Shown here: in pieces, positions 1 through 8,513 of the stretch
How positions within the stretch are numbered: position 1 is the first letter of the stretch
How the letters are laid out: the number at the start of each line of letters is the position of its first letter
Source: CAYTGR01 sp964437445
GTDB lineage: Bacteria > Chloroflexota > Anaerolineae > B4-G1 > SLSP01
NCBI GenBank assembly: GCA_964437445.1
Contig: CAYTGR010000007.1
Coordinates: 60,435 to 124,434, forward strand
DNA length: 64,000 nucleotides
Direction: 5' to 3'
Notes under the pieces: generated by a model
Seen by the model: the letters and a program-made list of their open reading frames with translations, nothing else
Told to the model about the DNA's origin: nothing
The model's database searches: none
Translations under genes and position numbers: made by a program

Positions 1-1
1 C

Positions 2-661
2 CGCGAAATCATGGTGCCACGAATTGACGTGGTGGCGCTGGATGTGAACACTCCGCTCCGAGAGGCCCTGCCCCTGATCGTGGACAGCGGTCATTCCCGC
101 ATCCCCACTTACGAGGAAACGGTTGACAACGTAGTGGGCATCCTGTATGTCAAAGATCTCTTGCAATATTGGAATACCGCCGGGGAGGTGCCGCCATTGC
201 GGCAGATTTTGCGTCCGGCCTATTTTGTGCCGGAGGCCAAACGATTAGACGATCTCCTGCGCGAGCTGCAACACAACAAAATCCAGCAGGCAATCGTGAT
301 AGATGAATATGGGGGTGTAGCCGGTCTGGTAACCTTAGAAGACATCATGGAAGAAATCGTGGGTGAGATTCAAGATGAATATGACCGGGACGAACCGCAA
401 GTGGTTGATCAGGGGGACGGCGCTTATCTTTTTGATGGCCGCATTCCCTTAGATGACGTGCAGGAGCTGCTGGAAATTCCTCTGCCGCTGGAAGAAGCCG
501 ATTCTTTAGGGGGCTTCGTTTACAACCAGCTGGGACACATCCCCAGCCCAGGCGAGGCACTCCGGTTTGGCCCGGTGACGTTTGAAGTCGTGGAGACCGC
601 CAACCGGCGGATCCGCAGAGTCAAAGCCCTCAAGGCTGCCACCAAGGAGCAAGAAACATGA
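2..661 (+). CDS. CorC/HlyC-type CBS-pair protein, C-terminal part (5' end outside window)
   Basis: Open from the first base, so the gene begins before the window; the visible part starts with the R-E-I-M-V-P-R segment that links the DUF21 membrane domain to the CBS pair in CorC/HlyC/YfjD proteins. Two CBS motifs follow: the first ends around VGILYVKDLL, the second carries IVIDEYGGVAGLVTLEDIMEEIVGEI. The C-terminal third, with DSLGGFVYNQLGHIP, is the CorC_HlyC domain, an FAD-like fold. Family members are inner-membrane proteins linked to Mg/Co efflux or tolerance; the substrate is not shown here. The stop overlaps the start of the deaminase gene (ATGA), so the two are probably translationally coupled. 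Confidence 0.9.
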   Translation, partial: REIMVPRIDVVALDVNTPLREALPLIVDSGHSRIPTYEETVDNVVGILYVKDLLQYWNTAGEVPPLRQILRPAYFVPEAKRLDDLLRELQHNKIQQAIVIDEYGGVAGLVTLEDIMEEIVGEIQDEYDRDEPQVVDQGDGAYLFDGRIPLDDVQELLEIPLPLEEADSLGGFVYNQLGHIPSPGEALRFGPVTFEVVETANRRIRRVKALKAATKEQET

Positions 662-1065
662 GCCAGCCTGAAATCAATGCTCTCTCTCTCGTTGCGCGGG
701 CTGTGGAAGCCCGCCGCTTTGCCTATGCGCCCTATTCCAACTACACAGTCGGGGCAGCCGTCCTGACTGCGGATGGACGTGTGTTCACCGGGTGCAATGT
801 GGAAAATGCGCTCTACCCTCTCTGCACCTGTGCGGAGCGGGTGGCCATCACCAAAGCCGTATCCGAAGGGGCGCACCAAATTGTGGCCCTGGCAGTTGCT
901 ACTGGCAACGGCGGGACACCGTGTGGATCCTGCCGCCAGACACTCCGTGAATTTGCCGATCCGCAGACCCCGGTCTTCATCGCCTGGGCCGACGGCCATT
1001 ACCGCGCCACCACGCTGGCCGCCTTACTGCCCGACAGCTTTTCAGCTGCGGATCTGAAGCAATAG
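658..1065 (+). CDS. cdd: cytidine deaminase
   Basis: 135 residues, the normal length of the tetrameric bacterial enzyme that hydrolyses cytidine and deoxycytidine to uridine and deoxyuridine in pyrimidine salvage. The zinc and catalytic set is intact: C58-A-E60 (Cys ligand and proton-shuttling Glu) and P-C89-G-S-C92 (two further Cys ligands). The substrate-binding N-V-E-N segment lies at 47-50. The start codon overlaps the stop of the CorC-like gene by four bases (ATGA), which fixes the start. A hairpin follows about 15 bases after the stop. Pairing with a CorC-like gene is common in bacteria, where both often sit near the ybeY/era cluster (known from other genomes, not visible here). Confidence 0.95.
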   Translation: MSQPEINALSLVARAVEARRFAYAPYSNYTVGAAVLTADGRVFTGCNVENALYPLCTCAERVAITKAVSEGAHQIVALAVATGNGGTPCGSCRQTLREFADPQTPVFIAWADGHYRATTLAALLPDSFSAADLKQ

Positions 1066-1080
1066 GTCGGGGCACAAACC

Positions 1081-1108
1081 AGTCGCCCCTCAGCTGAAGG
1101 GCGACTTT
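1081..1108 (+). terminator. probable intrinsic terminator after cdd
   Basis: AGTCGCCC (1081-1088) pairs with GGGCGACT (1099-1106) around a 10-base loop, followed by TTT. It lies between cdd and the convergent DUF35 gene, so it could stop transcription from the left. The T-tract is short, so this is a moderate call. The rest of 1066-1224 shows no gene. Confidence 0.55.
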
Positions 1109-1224
1109 GCACCGGTCGCCAGAAAGCCCAAACCGGACGCCGGGGCTGGCGGAGGCTTCCATTGGTCCGCGCCAGCCCGCGTCCTGTAACTCTCAATCAG
1201 CCAGGATACGTTGTATCTATAGCG

Positions 1225-1638
1225 CTAAGCCGCTCGTCCCAGGCCCACCGGCCGGAACTTGTAGCCGTAGGCGATGGTGCCCTCTTCGCCATGGGTCCGC
1301 AGCCGCCGGGTGACCATTTCCACCGGCATCCCAATCTTCACATCGTCGGGCCGCACGTCGGTCAGCTGGGCGGTGATGATGGGACCTTCCTCCAGCCGGA
1401 TCAACGCCACAGTGTAGGGCGTGTATTCCTCAAATCCTTCGGGCGCACTGTAGATGGTGCTAAACGAATAGACCTCGCCTTTGCCGCTGAAGGTGTAAGA
1501 TTCCTTGGCTGGCTTCCCGCATGACGGGCAGATATCCCGCGGGGGGAAAATTTTAGCCTTGCAATGATGGCAAATTTCCCCTTCCAACCGATACCGCTGC
1601 CCGCGCAGCCGCCAATCGTGTGCAACTTTGGCTTCCAT
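1225..1638 (-). CDS. DUF35 OB-fold/zinc-ribbon protein associated with thiolase and HMG-CoA synthase
   Basis: 137 residues. An N-terminal rubredoxin-like zinc ribbon (C23-H-H-C26 and C37-P-S-C40) is followed by an OB fold with the Y-T-V-A-L-I-R-L-E-E-G-P core typical of DUF35 (Pfam OB_aCoA_assoc). In archaea this protein bridges acetoacetyl-CoA thiolase and HMG-CoA synthase and channels acetoacetyl-CoA; that is established for the archaeal complex and inferred here from gene order. AAGGAG lies upstream of the ATG. It is the last gene of a minus-strand mevalonate block (reductase, synthase, thiolase, DUF35), the same trio that neighbours each other in archaea. Confidence 0.88.
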   Translation of the reverse strand: MEAKVAHDWRLRGQRYRLEGEICHHCKAKIFPPRDICPSCGKPAKESYTFSGKGEVYSFSTIYSAPEGFEEYTPYTVALIRLEEGPIITAQLTDVRPDDVKIGMPVEMVTRRLRTHGEEGTIAYGYKFRPVGLGRAA

Positions 1639-1739
1639 AATTTTATCTCCTTGAAATTAGTAATAAGCAAATCAGAGCTCAGCAAGTAGTACACCCAACT
1701 AATCACTGAGTGCCGGTAGTCGGAACACTAATGTTCCCG

Positions 1740-2897
1740 CTACCCCATTCGCTCCAGAATATGCGTGACAATCGTCGCGCCACTGCCACCAATGTTCTGC
1801 GTCATGCCCAGGCGGGCATTCGGAATCTGATTCGGCCCGGCCAGGCCCCGCAACTGCAACACGGCCTCCACCACCTGGTACATCCCCGTCGCCCCGACAG
1901 GATGGCCCCGCGCCTTCAACCCGCCCATGGTCGCAATGGGGATCCGCCCTTGCAGCGAGATCTCGTTTTCCAGGGCCAGGCGGACACCCTGTCCCCGTTC
2001 GGCAAATCCGGCAGCCTCCAGGCTCAAGGCCGACATGATGACGAAAGCGTCGTGCAATTCAAAGAAATCCAGGTCCTGTGGCTTGATCTTTGCCATCTCG
2101 TAGGCCCGCTGGCTGGAAAGCGCCGCCGCATCCAGCCAGAGCGGATCCGGCCGGTCGTGCATCGCCATCGTGCTGGTCGCCACCGCCGAGCCTTTGACCA
2201 GCACCGGCGCGGGGCTGAGCGTCCGCGCGTACTCAGCCGGCGCCAACACCACGGCAGCGGCCCCGTCACAAATGGGCGCGGCATCCAGCAGGCAGATGGG
2301 CGTCGCAATCATGCCCGCGCGCATATATTCCTCCACTGTGATCGCGTGGTGGAAGATCGCGTTAGGGTTGTTCATGGCGTTTTGGTGCGCCGTGATGGCA
2401 AAGTTGGCAAAGTCATCGCGCTTCCAGCCGTATTCATACATGTACCGTCGCATGAGCAATCCGTTCAGCGAAACAAACGAGACCCCCTGGCTGATTTCGT
2501 AATCGTCATCGGCAGCCAGCGCCAGCGCCGCCGTAGTTTCCCGCCCCGAGGTGTCGGTCATCTTCTCCACGCCGATCACCAGTGCCAGGTCTATCATCCC
2601 GCTGGCCACGGCCATCATCCCGACCCGCAGCGCGGCCGACCCGGAAGCGCAGGCCGCCTCAATCTTCATCGCCTCCACGCCGGTCAGGCCCAGGAAATCG
2701 GCCAACAACGTGCCGAGATGCTCCTGGCCCGCGATCTCGCCGGACATCATGTTGCCAACGTAGACGGCATCCACCCGCTCCACGTTGGCGTCGCTCAGCG
2801 CATTGAAACCAGCCTCGAAGCCGAGGGAGCGCAAATCGCGGTCCCAATGTTCCCCCACAGGTGTCTGCCCGATGCCAATGATGGCTACGTCACGCAT
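1740..2897 (-). CDS. archaeal-type thiolase (acetoacetyl-CoA thiolase of the mevalonate pathway)
   Basis: 385 residues of the thiolase fold. The acylation Cys is C83 in E-A-A-C-A-S-G-S; the second catalytic motif is G-H-P-V-G-A-T-G (331-338, His332); and the C-terminal N-I-G-G-S-G-A region replaces the usual C-x-G-G-G-x-G motif, as in the archaeal and SCP2-like thiolases that work with DUF35 proteins. Predicted reaction: condensation of two acetyl-CoA to acetoacetyl-CoA, the first step of isoprenoid synthesis. GGAGG precedes the ATG. It lies between the HMG-CoA synthase and DUF35 genes in one minus-strand unit. The function rests on context plus motifs; a purely degradative thiolase is less likely here. 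Confidence 0.88.
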   Translation of the reverse strand: MRDVAIIGIGQTPVGEHWDRDLRSLGFEAGFNALSDANVERVDAVYVGNMMSGEIAGQEHLGTLLADFLGLTGVEAMKIEAACASGSAALRVGMMAVASGMIDLALVIGVEKMTDTSGRETTAALALAADDDYEISQGVSFVSLNGLLMRRYMYEYGWKRDDFANFAITAHQNAMNNPNAIFHHAITVEEYMRAGMIATPICLLDAAPICDGAAAVVLAPAEYARTLSPAPVLVKGSAVATSTMAMHDRPDPLWLDAAALSSQRAYEMAKIKPQDLDFFELHDAFVIMSALSLEAAGFAERGQGVRLALENEISLQGRIPIATMGGLKARGHPVGATGMYQVVEAVLQLRGLAGPNQIPNARLGMTQNIGGSGATIVTHILERMG

Positions 2898-2920
2898 AGA
2901 TTTTTCCTCCAGTGTGATCA

Positions 2921-2971
2921 GTGATTGGGGTATAGTGAGCAGGGAAAACCAGGCCCCTTCTCACCAATCAC
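2921..2971 (-). other. intergenic hairpin between HMG-CoA synthase and thiolase genes
   Basis: GTGATTGG (2921-2928) pairs with CCAATCAC (2964-2971). Inside, GTGAG-c-AGGG faces CCCCTt-CTCAC, giving a nested stem. It occupies nearly the whole 75-base gap between two co-oriented genes, with no T-tract, so it is more likely an mRNA-processing or stability element, or a repeat of the kind seen in other leaders here, than a terminator. Confidence 0.5.
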
Positions 2972-2972
2972 C

Positions 2973-4034
2973 TCATCCCAGCAACAACTTATGGCGGTAA
3001 CGGGTGTAGAGTGCATAATCCACCTCCACCCGCCGCTGGATGTAATCGCTCACTTTGGGTGCTTTCTCGCGCCGCTCCACCAACGCCGGCGTGGTCTCCC
3101 ACACAAACGCATCTGAGCCCGCGCCGGAACCAAAGCTAACCACCAGGATGCGATCACCGGTTTGGGCGACGTCCAACGTGGCCGAAAAGCCGGTGATAGC
3201 AGCTCCGGCGTAGGTGTTGCCGATGACGTCGCTGAGCAGGCCCGGCGCGATCTGCTCCGGTGTGAAGCCCAGCCGTTCGGCCACCCGCTCCGGGAACTTC
3301 ACGTTGGGTTGGTGGAAAATCGCATAAGCGAAGTCGGCCGGCTGGAATCCCATCTCGCTCATGATGGCCTGCGCCGCTGATTGGATATGGTGAAAGTAGG
3401 CCGGCTCGCCGGTGAAGCGCCCGCCATGGCTGGGATAGCGCTGGTATTCGCGCCGCCAGAAGTCAGGGGTGTCGGTCACGTAGGAGAGCGATCCCAGGCA
3501 GCGGGCCAGGGACTCCTCCGCCGGACCGACGATGAAAGCCGTGCCGCCACTGGCCGCGGTGTACTCCAGCTCATCCGCCGGCCGGCCCTGCGCCGTATCG
3601 GCGCCCACCGCCATCGCATAGTCGGCCATCCCGGAACCGACTAACCCCATGGCGGCCTGCAGCGCTTCGGTGCCGGCCTTGCAAGCAAACTCAAAGTCGG
3701 CGGCCAGCAGGTAAGGGGTGGCGCCGATGGCTTCAGCAACGATGGTGGAAGAGGGTTTCACCGCATAAGGGGGCGATTCGCTGCCCACCCAGATCGCCCG
3801 CAGCAACTGCGGGTCAATCCCGGCCCGGGCCAGCGCGTTACGCGCCGCCTCAATGGACATTGTCGTGGTATCTTCATCCAACCCGGCCACGGCCTTTTCC
3901 TTGATCGGGCCTTTCCCCCGGCCCCGCCAGACCCTGGCCACTTCGGTATCGGGCAAGCGGTACATCGGCACATAAGAGCCATAACCAACAATGCCCACCG
4001 ACCGTGCGGGTTTCATCACTCGGTTAGGTGCCAC
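2973..4034 (-). CDS. mvaS: hydroxymethylglutaryl-CoA synthase, archaeal type
   Basis: 353 residues, the archaeal length (eukaryotic enzymes are longer). The start is GTG at 4034: AGGAGG sits eight bases upstream, which favours it over an in-frame ATG at 4016. The N terminus V-G-I-V-G-Y-G-S-Y-V-P is characteristic of the archaeal family. The catalytic Cys is C118 in F-A-C-K-A-G-T-E-A, and a His appears in Y-A-I-F-H-Q-P-N. The enzyme condenses acetoacetyl-CoA with acetyl-CoA to HMG-CoA. It is flanked by HMG-CoA reductase upstream and thiolase downstream on the same strand, so the first three steps of the mevalonate route are encoded together. Confidence 0.93.
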   Translation of the reverse strand: MAPNRVMKPARSVGIVGYGSYVPMYRLPDTEVARVWRGRGKGPIKEKAVAGLDEDTTTMSIEAARNALARAGIDPQLLRAIWVGSESPPYAVKPSSTIVAEAIGATPYLLAADFEFACKAGTEALQAAMGLVGSGMADYAMAVGADTAQGRPADELEYTAASGGTAFIVGPAEESLARCLGSLSYVTDTPDFWRREYQRYPSHGGRFTGEPAYFHHIQSAAQAIMSEMGFQPADFAYAIFHQPNVKFPERVAERLGFTPEQIAPGLLSDVIGNTYAGAAITGFSATLDVAQTGDRILVVSFGSGAGSDAFVWETTPALVERREKAPKVSDYIQRRVEVDYALYTRYRHKLLLG

Positions 4035-4112
4035 AGATCATGCCTCCTCGGGAAGATAATCAATGAGTCAACAGCCAGGTTGGTTGCTCCCCAGCTGTTG
4101 GCAAGCGGGACC

Positions 4113-5318
4113 TTAGGGCTGACTTTCCTGTTCTGCGGCCGCCTTTTCCTTGCGCGCATGGAGTGCCATATGGCCCCGCTGGATGCCCTCGGTAGCCAGA
4201 GCACGAAGCGCGGCGAAGTTCTGGGCCAGCCCCACGCTGACGATGACCTCGGCCAGCTCACGGGCAGTCTGGATGCCCAGAATCTTGAGCGCGACGCGCG
4301 CCGTAGGATGAGCCCGCGTGGCCCCGCCAATAATCCCTACCGCCAGCGGTAACTCCAACGTCCCTACCAGACTGCCCTGCCCATCCCGCTGCCAGGTGCT
4401 CAAGCTGGTGTAGCGACCGCTGCGAGCGGCGTAAGCGTGGGCCCCGGCTTCCACCGCCCGCCAGTCGTTGCCGGTGGCGATGACCACCGCATCCACCCCG
4501 TTCATGATCCCCTTGTTATGCGTCGTCGCCCGGTAGGGATCGGCGGCCGCAAAAGCCCAGGCATGTTCAATCCCGTGTGCGACCGCTGCTCCGGCAAAGT
4601 TCTTGAACGTCAACGCCTCTTCAGGAATGACGACGCGGGCGCGGGCCAGACGGTGATCGGCTAAGTTGCTCAGGATGCGCAGCAGAACCGTCCCCCCGGT
4701 GATGGCCTCCACCGCCGGCGCCAGGCGCTCACAGGCAGTGTTGATGGCGTTAGCGCCCATCGCATCGCGCACGTCGTACAACAGGTGCACGATCAACATT
4801 GGCCCGGTGGTGGTCTGGTCCAACACGCGGACCTCCAGATCGCGCGCCCCGCCCCCCAGACTGATCAGCAGCGGATCTACCTGGTTGGCGAGCGTCAGCA
4901 GTTCCTCGCGGCGGGCCAGCAGATCTACCCGCGCCCGCCAGGGATCCGTCAGATCCACCACCTGAATCTGGCCGATCATTACCGGAGCGTCAGCCACAGC
5001 GACAAAACCGCCCCCCGCGCGAGCTAGCTTGGCCGCCAGGGAAGCACCGGCCACCACCGACGGCTCCTCTATCACCATGGGGATCAACACCTCACGCCCA
5101 TTGACAACGAAGTTGGTCGCAATACCCAGTGGCAGCGTGTGCAGCCCTACCAGGTTCTCAATCATGGCGTCGGCCCGTTCCAGCGACAGACCCAGCGCCC
5201 CGGCCAGCACTTGCCGCTCTTCATCACTGAGATCAACCTGGTTGACCAGGCTTTCCAGTCGCTCTTCCGGGTTAAGCTCGTAGAACCCGGGCAAGCGTGA
5301 CGAACGATACTCAGGCAT
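4113..5318 (-). CDS. mvaA: hydroxymethylglutaryl-CoA reductase, class II-like
   Basis: 401 residues from the ATG at 5318, chosen because AAGGAG lies eight bases upstream and the protein then begins M-P-E-Y-R-S-S-R-L-P-G-F, as in class II enzymes; a longer frame exists but has no ribosome site. Conserved catalytic elements: Glu in V-I-E-E-P-S, Lys in T-H-N-K-G-I-M-N-G, and a C-terminal Q-R-G-H-M-A-L-H with the catalytic His. The enzyme reduces HMG-CoA to mevalonate with NAD(P)H in the cytosol; class II enzymes lack the membrane anchor. It is the first gene of the minus-strand mevalonate block. Mevalonate kinase and the decarboxylase are not in the window. Confidence 0.93.
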   Translation of the reverse strand: MPEYRSSRLPGFYELNPEERLESLVNQVDLSDEERQVLAGALGLSLERADAMIENLVGLHTLPLGIATNFVVNGREVLIPMVIEEPSVVAGASLAAKLARAGGGFVAVADAPVMIGQIQVVDLTDPWRARVDLLARREELLTLANQVDPLLISLGGGARDLEVRVLDQTTTGPMLIVHLLYDVRDAMGANAINTACERLAPAVEAITGGTVLLRILSNLADHRLARARVVIPEEALTFKNFAGAAVAHGIEHAWAFAAADPYRATTHNKGIMNGVDAVVIATGNDWRAVEAGAHAYAARSGRYTSLSTWQRDGQGSLVGTLELPLAVGIIGGATRAHPTARVALKILGIQTARELAEVIVSVGLAQNFAALRALATEGIQRGHMALHARKEKAAAEQESQP

Positions 5319-5354
5319 CCCTTGTGCTCCTTGGTTTTGCCAATCAGTGTCACC

Positions 5355-5363
5355 ATAATAACA
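5355..5363 (-). promoter_or_regulatory. possible extended -10 promoter for the mevalonate block
   Basis: On the minus strand TGtTATTAT lies about 37 bases upstream of the reductase ATG. No good -35 is visible. The extended -10 pattern recurs at other genes in the window, which is the main support. Confidence 0.35.
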
Positions 5364-5560
5364 TAGCATTCCTCTCAAAAGCTATCAGAGAGCTGGCAGG
5401 AGCTCCCGACTTGCTTTATCCAACAAAGGATGTATCCTTTGCCCATCCAGTGTATAGAAATATCGCGGTGCCGAAAGGGGTCCACCATCTTTAGGCCCGG
5501 CAATGAGCTGTATTTTGAGCGCAGGACACTCTGAGTCATCATTTTGATAGGTAAGAATCC

Positions 5561-7378
5561 ATGTTGCGTGAACTGCATATCCGAGACTTTGCCATCATTG
5601 ATGAGTTACACCTGACGTTGGAGCCGGGTTTCAACATCCTGACCGGTGAAACCGGGGCCGGCAAATCCATTCTGATTGATGCCGTGGTCGTGCTGCTGGG
5701 GGGACGCGCCGACACCACCATGATCAGGAATGGCGCTACGCGAGCTTTGGTAGAGGGGATGTTCAACCTTACGCCAGCTCAACAGCACCTTCTGGCGTCG
5801 CTCCTGGAGCGGGAAGACCTGGAAGGGGAAGTGCCCGACACGCTCTGGCTGAGCCGGGAGATACGAAATAATGGCCGTACGGTCGCCCGGGTCAACGGTA
5901 CGGTCGTTTCGCTGGCAACGTTGCGCGAGGTGGCCGAGGGGTTGGTGGACATCCACGGGCAGAGCGAGCATCTCAGCCTGTTGCGGGTGCGGGAACATCT
6001 CAACCTGCTGGACCGTTACGCCGGCCTGGAGTCCCTGCGGGCGCAAGTGGCCGAGCTGGCCCGCCAGCTACAAGCCGTGCGCCGGGAGCTGGCGGAGCTG
6101 CGCCGCAGCGAGCAAGAGCGGATGCAGCGGCTGGACCTGCTCCGTTTCCAGGTGGAAGAAATCAACACGGCTGCGCTGCGTCCCGGTGAGAAGGAGGCGC
6201 TGGAAGAGGAGCGCGGGCGCCTGGCCAATGCAGAGCAGCTCTCCGATTCCATCCGCACCCTGCTCGTCTTATTGGAAGAAGGGGCTGAGCGGCGCCCGCC
6301 CGTACTGGACCTGTTAGGCCAGGCCCAGCGCGAGCTGCACGGCCTGACCCGGCTGGATCCCAGCCTGGCCCCCCAGGCCCAGCAGCTGGAGGAAGTCGGC
6401 TACCAAGTAGAAGACCTGGCCCGCGCCTTGCGGGAGTATTTGGGCCGGGTGGAATTCAACCCGCGCCGCCTGGCTCAGGTAGAAGACCGGCTGGCGCTGT
6501 TCCACCGGTTGGAACGAAAATACGGTGGCCAGGCCGCACAAATCATCGCTTATGCCGAGAAGGCCGCCGCCGAGCTGGCCACGCTGGAACACAGCGACGA
6601 GCGAATCGCCGAGCTGGAAGCTCGGGAGGCAATCCTGCTGACGGACCTGGCGCAGTTGGCGGAAGCGCTCTCCCGCCAACGCCGGGCCGCCGCGCGCCAA
6701 TTGGATCAAGGGGTGGAAGCCGAATTGCGCGATCTGCGCATGGAAGGAGCCCGCTTCAGTGTCGCCTTCCGGTGGGAACCGGCGGCCGAGGGCCTGCCGC
6801 TTTCCCAACCCCTGCCGACCGAACTGTGGGTCACCAGCACCGGCGAAGAGCCTCAATCAACCAGCAGTACCGCTCAGACCGCGTTTGACGTGACCGGCAT
6901 AGATCAGGTGGAATTTCTGCTGGCGGCGAACGTAGGTGAGGGCCTCAAATCGTTGGTCAAGGTTGCCTCCGGCGGCGAGACCGCCCGGCTGATGCTGGCC
7001 CTCAAAACTGTGCTTTCCCGCGCCGACCGCACCCCCACGTTGATTTTTGATGAGATTGACCAGGGAATCGGCGGGCGTGTGGGCGCGGTCGTGGGGGCCA
7101 AGCTCTGGCAACTCACCGCCGGGAACGGCAGCGCGGAGCTGCAGCACCAGGTGCTTTGCATCACCCATCTTCCGCAGCTGGCCAGTTTCGGCGATGCCCA
7201 CTTCCGCGTCCAGAAAAGCGTGGCGGAGGGACGGACCACCACTCAGGTGGAGCGATTGACGGACGAGAGCCGGTTGGCCGAGCTGGCCCAAATGTTGGGG
7301 ACGGCGGGCGAGGCGGCACTCCAGGGAGCGTATGAGCTGCAGGCGCAGGCAGCGGCCCTCAAACAACAGGCACTTTAA
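5561..7378 (+). CDS. recN: DNA repair protein RecN
   Basis: 605 residues, slightly longer than the usual ~550. The N terminus M-L-R-E-L-H-I-R-D-F-A-I-I is diagnostic for RecN. Walker A is G-E-T-G-A-G-K-S (29-36). A long coiled-coil middle holds many Glu/Arg/Leu heptads. The ABC signature region is V-A-S-G-G-E-T-A-R-L-M, Walker B is L-I-F-D-E-I-D (near 494), and the C-terminal C-I-T-H-L-P-Q-L contains the H-loop. RecN is an SMC-like ATPase recruited to double-strand breaks to hold broken ends and support RecA-dependent repair. A modest ribosome site (AGGT) precedes the ATG. The neighbours are unrelated, so it is probably monocistronic; no SOS box was identified. Confidence 0.95.
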   Translation: MLRELHIRDFAIIDELHLTLEPGFNILTGETGAGKSILIDAVVVLLGGRADTTMIRNGATRALVEGMFNLTPAQQHLLASLLEREDLEGEVPDTLWLSREIRNNGRTVARVNGTVVSLATLREVAEGLVDIHGQSEHLSLLRVREHLNLLDRYAGLESLRAQVAELARQLQAVRRELAELRRSEQERMQRLDLLRFQVEEINTAALRPGEKEALEEERGRLANAEQLSDSIRTLLVLLEEGAERRPPVLDLLGQAQRELHGLTRLDPSLAPQAQQLEEVGYQVEDLARALREYLGRVEFNPRRLAQVEDRLALFHRLERKYGGQAAQIIAYAEKAAAELATLEHSDERIAELEAREAILLTDLAQLAEALSRQRRAAARQLDQGVEAELRDLRMEGARFSVAFRWEPAAEGLPLSQPLPTELWVTSTGEEPQSTSSTAQTAFDVTGIDQVEFLLAANVGEGLKSLVKVASGGETARLMLALKTVLSRADRTPTLIFDEIDQGIGGRVGAVVGAKLWQLTAGNGSAELQHQVLCITHLPQLASFGDAHFRVQKSVAEGRTTTQVERLTDESRLAELAQMLGTAGEAALQGAYELQAQAAALKQQAL

Positions 7379-7446
7379 AGGCAAACAGCATCCAGGTCAG
7401 CCGTCTGCAGATTTGTGACCGGCATGACCCTTGCCCGGCCAATTAT

Positions 7447-7474
7447 TTGCCCAAAGCCATAAGTCGGTTATAAT
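7447..7474 (+). promoter_or_regulatory. sigma-70-like promoter upstream of the DUF4388 gene
   Basis: TTGCCC (7447-7452), 16-base spacer, TATAAT (7469-7474). This would give a leader of about 155 bases before the ATG at 7636. The intervening AT-rich stretch holds no convincing gene. Confidence 0.5.
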
Positions 7475-7635
7475 TGAACCATACATTGTAGAATAAACAA
7501 TCCCCCCATCGTTTTGGATGACAAATTGCGATATAGAGTTCTTGTAATAAATTTTTGGTTATAGAAACATTTGACACAGGTACTAAGTACCTTAGAGGAT
7601 TTCCTCATTTTAAGTTCAGAGGAGGACGGTCGGCA

Positions 7636-8493
7636 ATGGCGCTAAAAGGGAATTTGAGGGACTTTGGCATCACCCAATTGCTGAATCTAATCAACCTGGC
7701 ACATAAAACTGGTACTCTCTACCTGGAGAACCCGCAAGGTCGGGCTTATCTCTGCTTTCGCGAGGGCAAGCTCATTTATGCTGCCATGGAGGGCGAGGAA
7801 GAATCACTCCCGCAAATGCTCCAACGGACCGGGAAGCTAACCGCGGAACAGACACGGGCAATCATATCCCACACGGCCGGCAAAGCCGACCGCGATGTGG
7901 CCATGATGCTCATCAACGCCGGGCATATCCAGCAACAGGATGTCGCCAAAAGCGTCAACCAACATGTTCTGAACCTGGTTTATCGGATCTTTGCCTGGAA
8001 TGAGGGGACTTTCCGCTTTGAACCGTCGGAACTGCCCGTCCAGGGCAAAATGACCACCTCTATCGCCCTGGAAAATGTCATCATGGAGGGGAGTCGCCGC
8101 TTGAAAGAGTGGGAACGGCTTCAGGAAGAGCTCCCCGATCTGGACATTGCACTCAAATTTGCCGATCGCCCCACGACGCCGCTACGGAACATCAATCTCA
8201 GTGTGGAGGAATGGCGAGTTATCTCTTTTATCAATCCCCGCAACACCATCCGCCAAATCGCCCAATACAACAGTATGAGCGATTTCCAAATCCGCAAGAT
8301 TGTCTACAGCCTGCTGCAGGCCGGATTGGTGGAAATCGTACGCCCAGAGCGGCCTGCAATGCCGTCGCCTACTGAGCCGCAACGCCGGGCCGCGGGCGAA
8401 GAGGCCGCCGCTCCGGCCATGCAGATGCGGCGTCCGGCTGTGAAACGCGGGTTGGTCCAGAAATTGATTGACCGCATTTCCAAGATTGATTGA
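7636..8493 (+). CDS. DUF4388 (PATAN-domain) protein, first gene of a signalling pair with a small GTPase
   Basis: 285 residues from the ATG at 7636, which has AGAGGAGG ten bases upstream; a longer frame starting at TTG 7555 lacks a ribosome site. The first ~100 residues are a PATAN/DUF4388 domain (start M-A-L-K-G-N-L-R-D-F-G-I-T-Q-L-L, with T-G-T-L-Y-L and F-R-E-G-K-L-I-Y-A), known in PatA-like regulators and Myxococcus/Chloroflexi signalling proteins. The remainder is partly helical, with a winged-helix-like stretch (I-R-Q-I-A-Q-Y-N-S-M-S). The C-terminal tail is Pro/Ala/Arg-rich. The next gene, a MglA/SRPR-beta-like GTPase, begins just after the stop; such pairs are thought to act in polarity or motility signalling. 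The exact role is unknown. Confidence 0.75.
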   Translation: MALKGNLRDFGITQLLNLINLAHKTGTLYLENPQGRAYLCFREGKLIYAAMEGEEESLPQMLQRTGKLTAEQTRAIISHTAGKADRDVAMMLINAGHIQQQDVAKSVNQHVLNLVYRIFAWNEGTFRFEPSELPVQGKMTTSIALENVIMEGSRRLKEWERLQEELPDLDIALKFADRPTTPLRNINLSVEEWRVISFINPRNTIRQIAQYNSMSDFQIRKIVYSLLQAGLVEIVRPERPAMPSPTEPQRRAAGEEAAAPAMQMRRPAVKRGLVQKLIDRISKID

Positions 8494-8513
8494 GCGTAGC
8501 GGGAGTTATGACC

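Noticed and set aside
1710..2924. 404-codon plus-strand frame opposite the thiolase gene
   Set aside because: It mirrors the thiolase gene, has Arg/His-rich composition and no family signature; a GC-rich antisense shadow.
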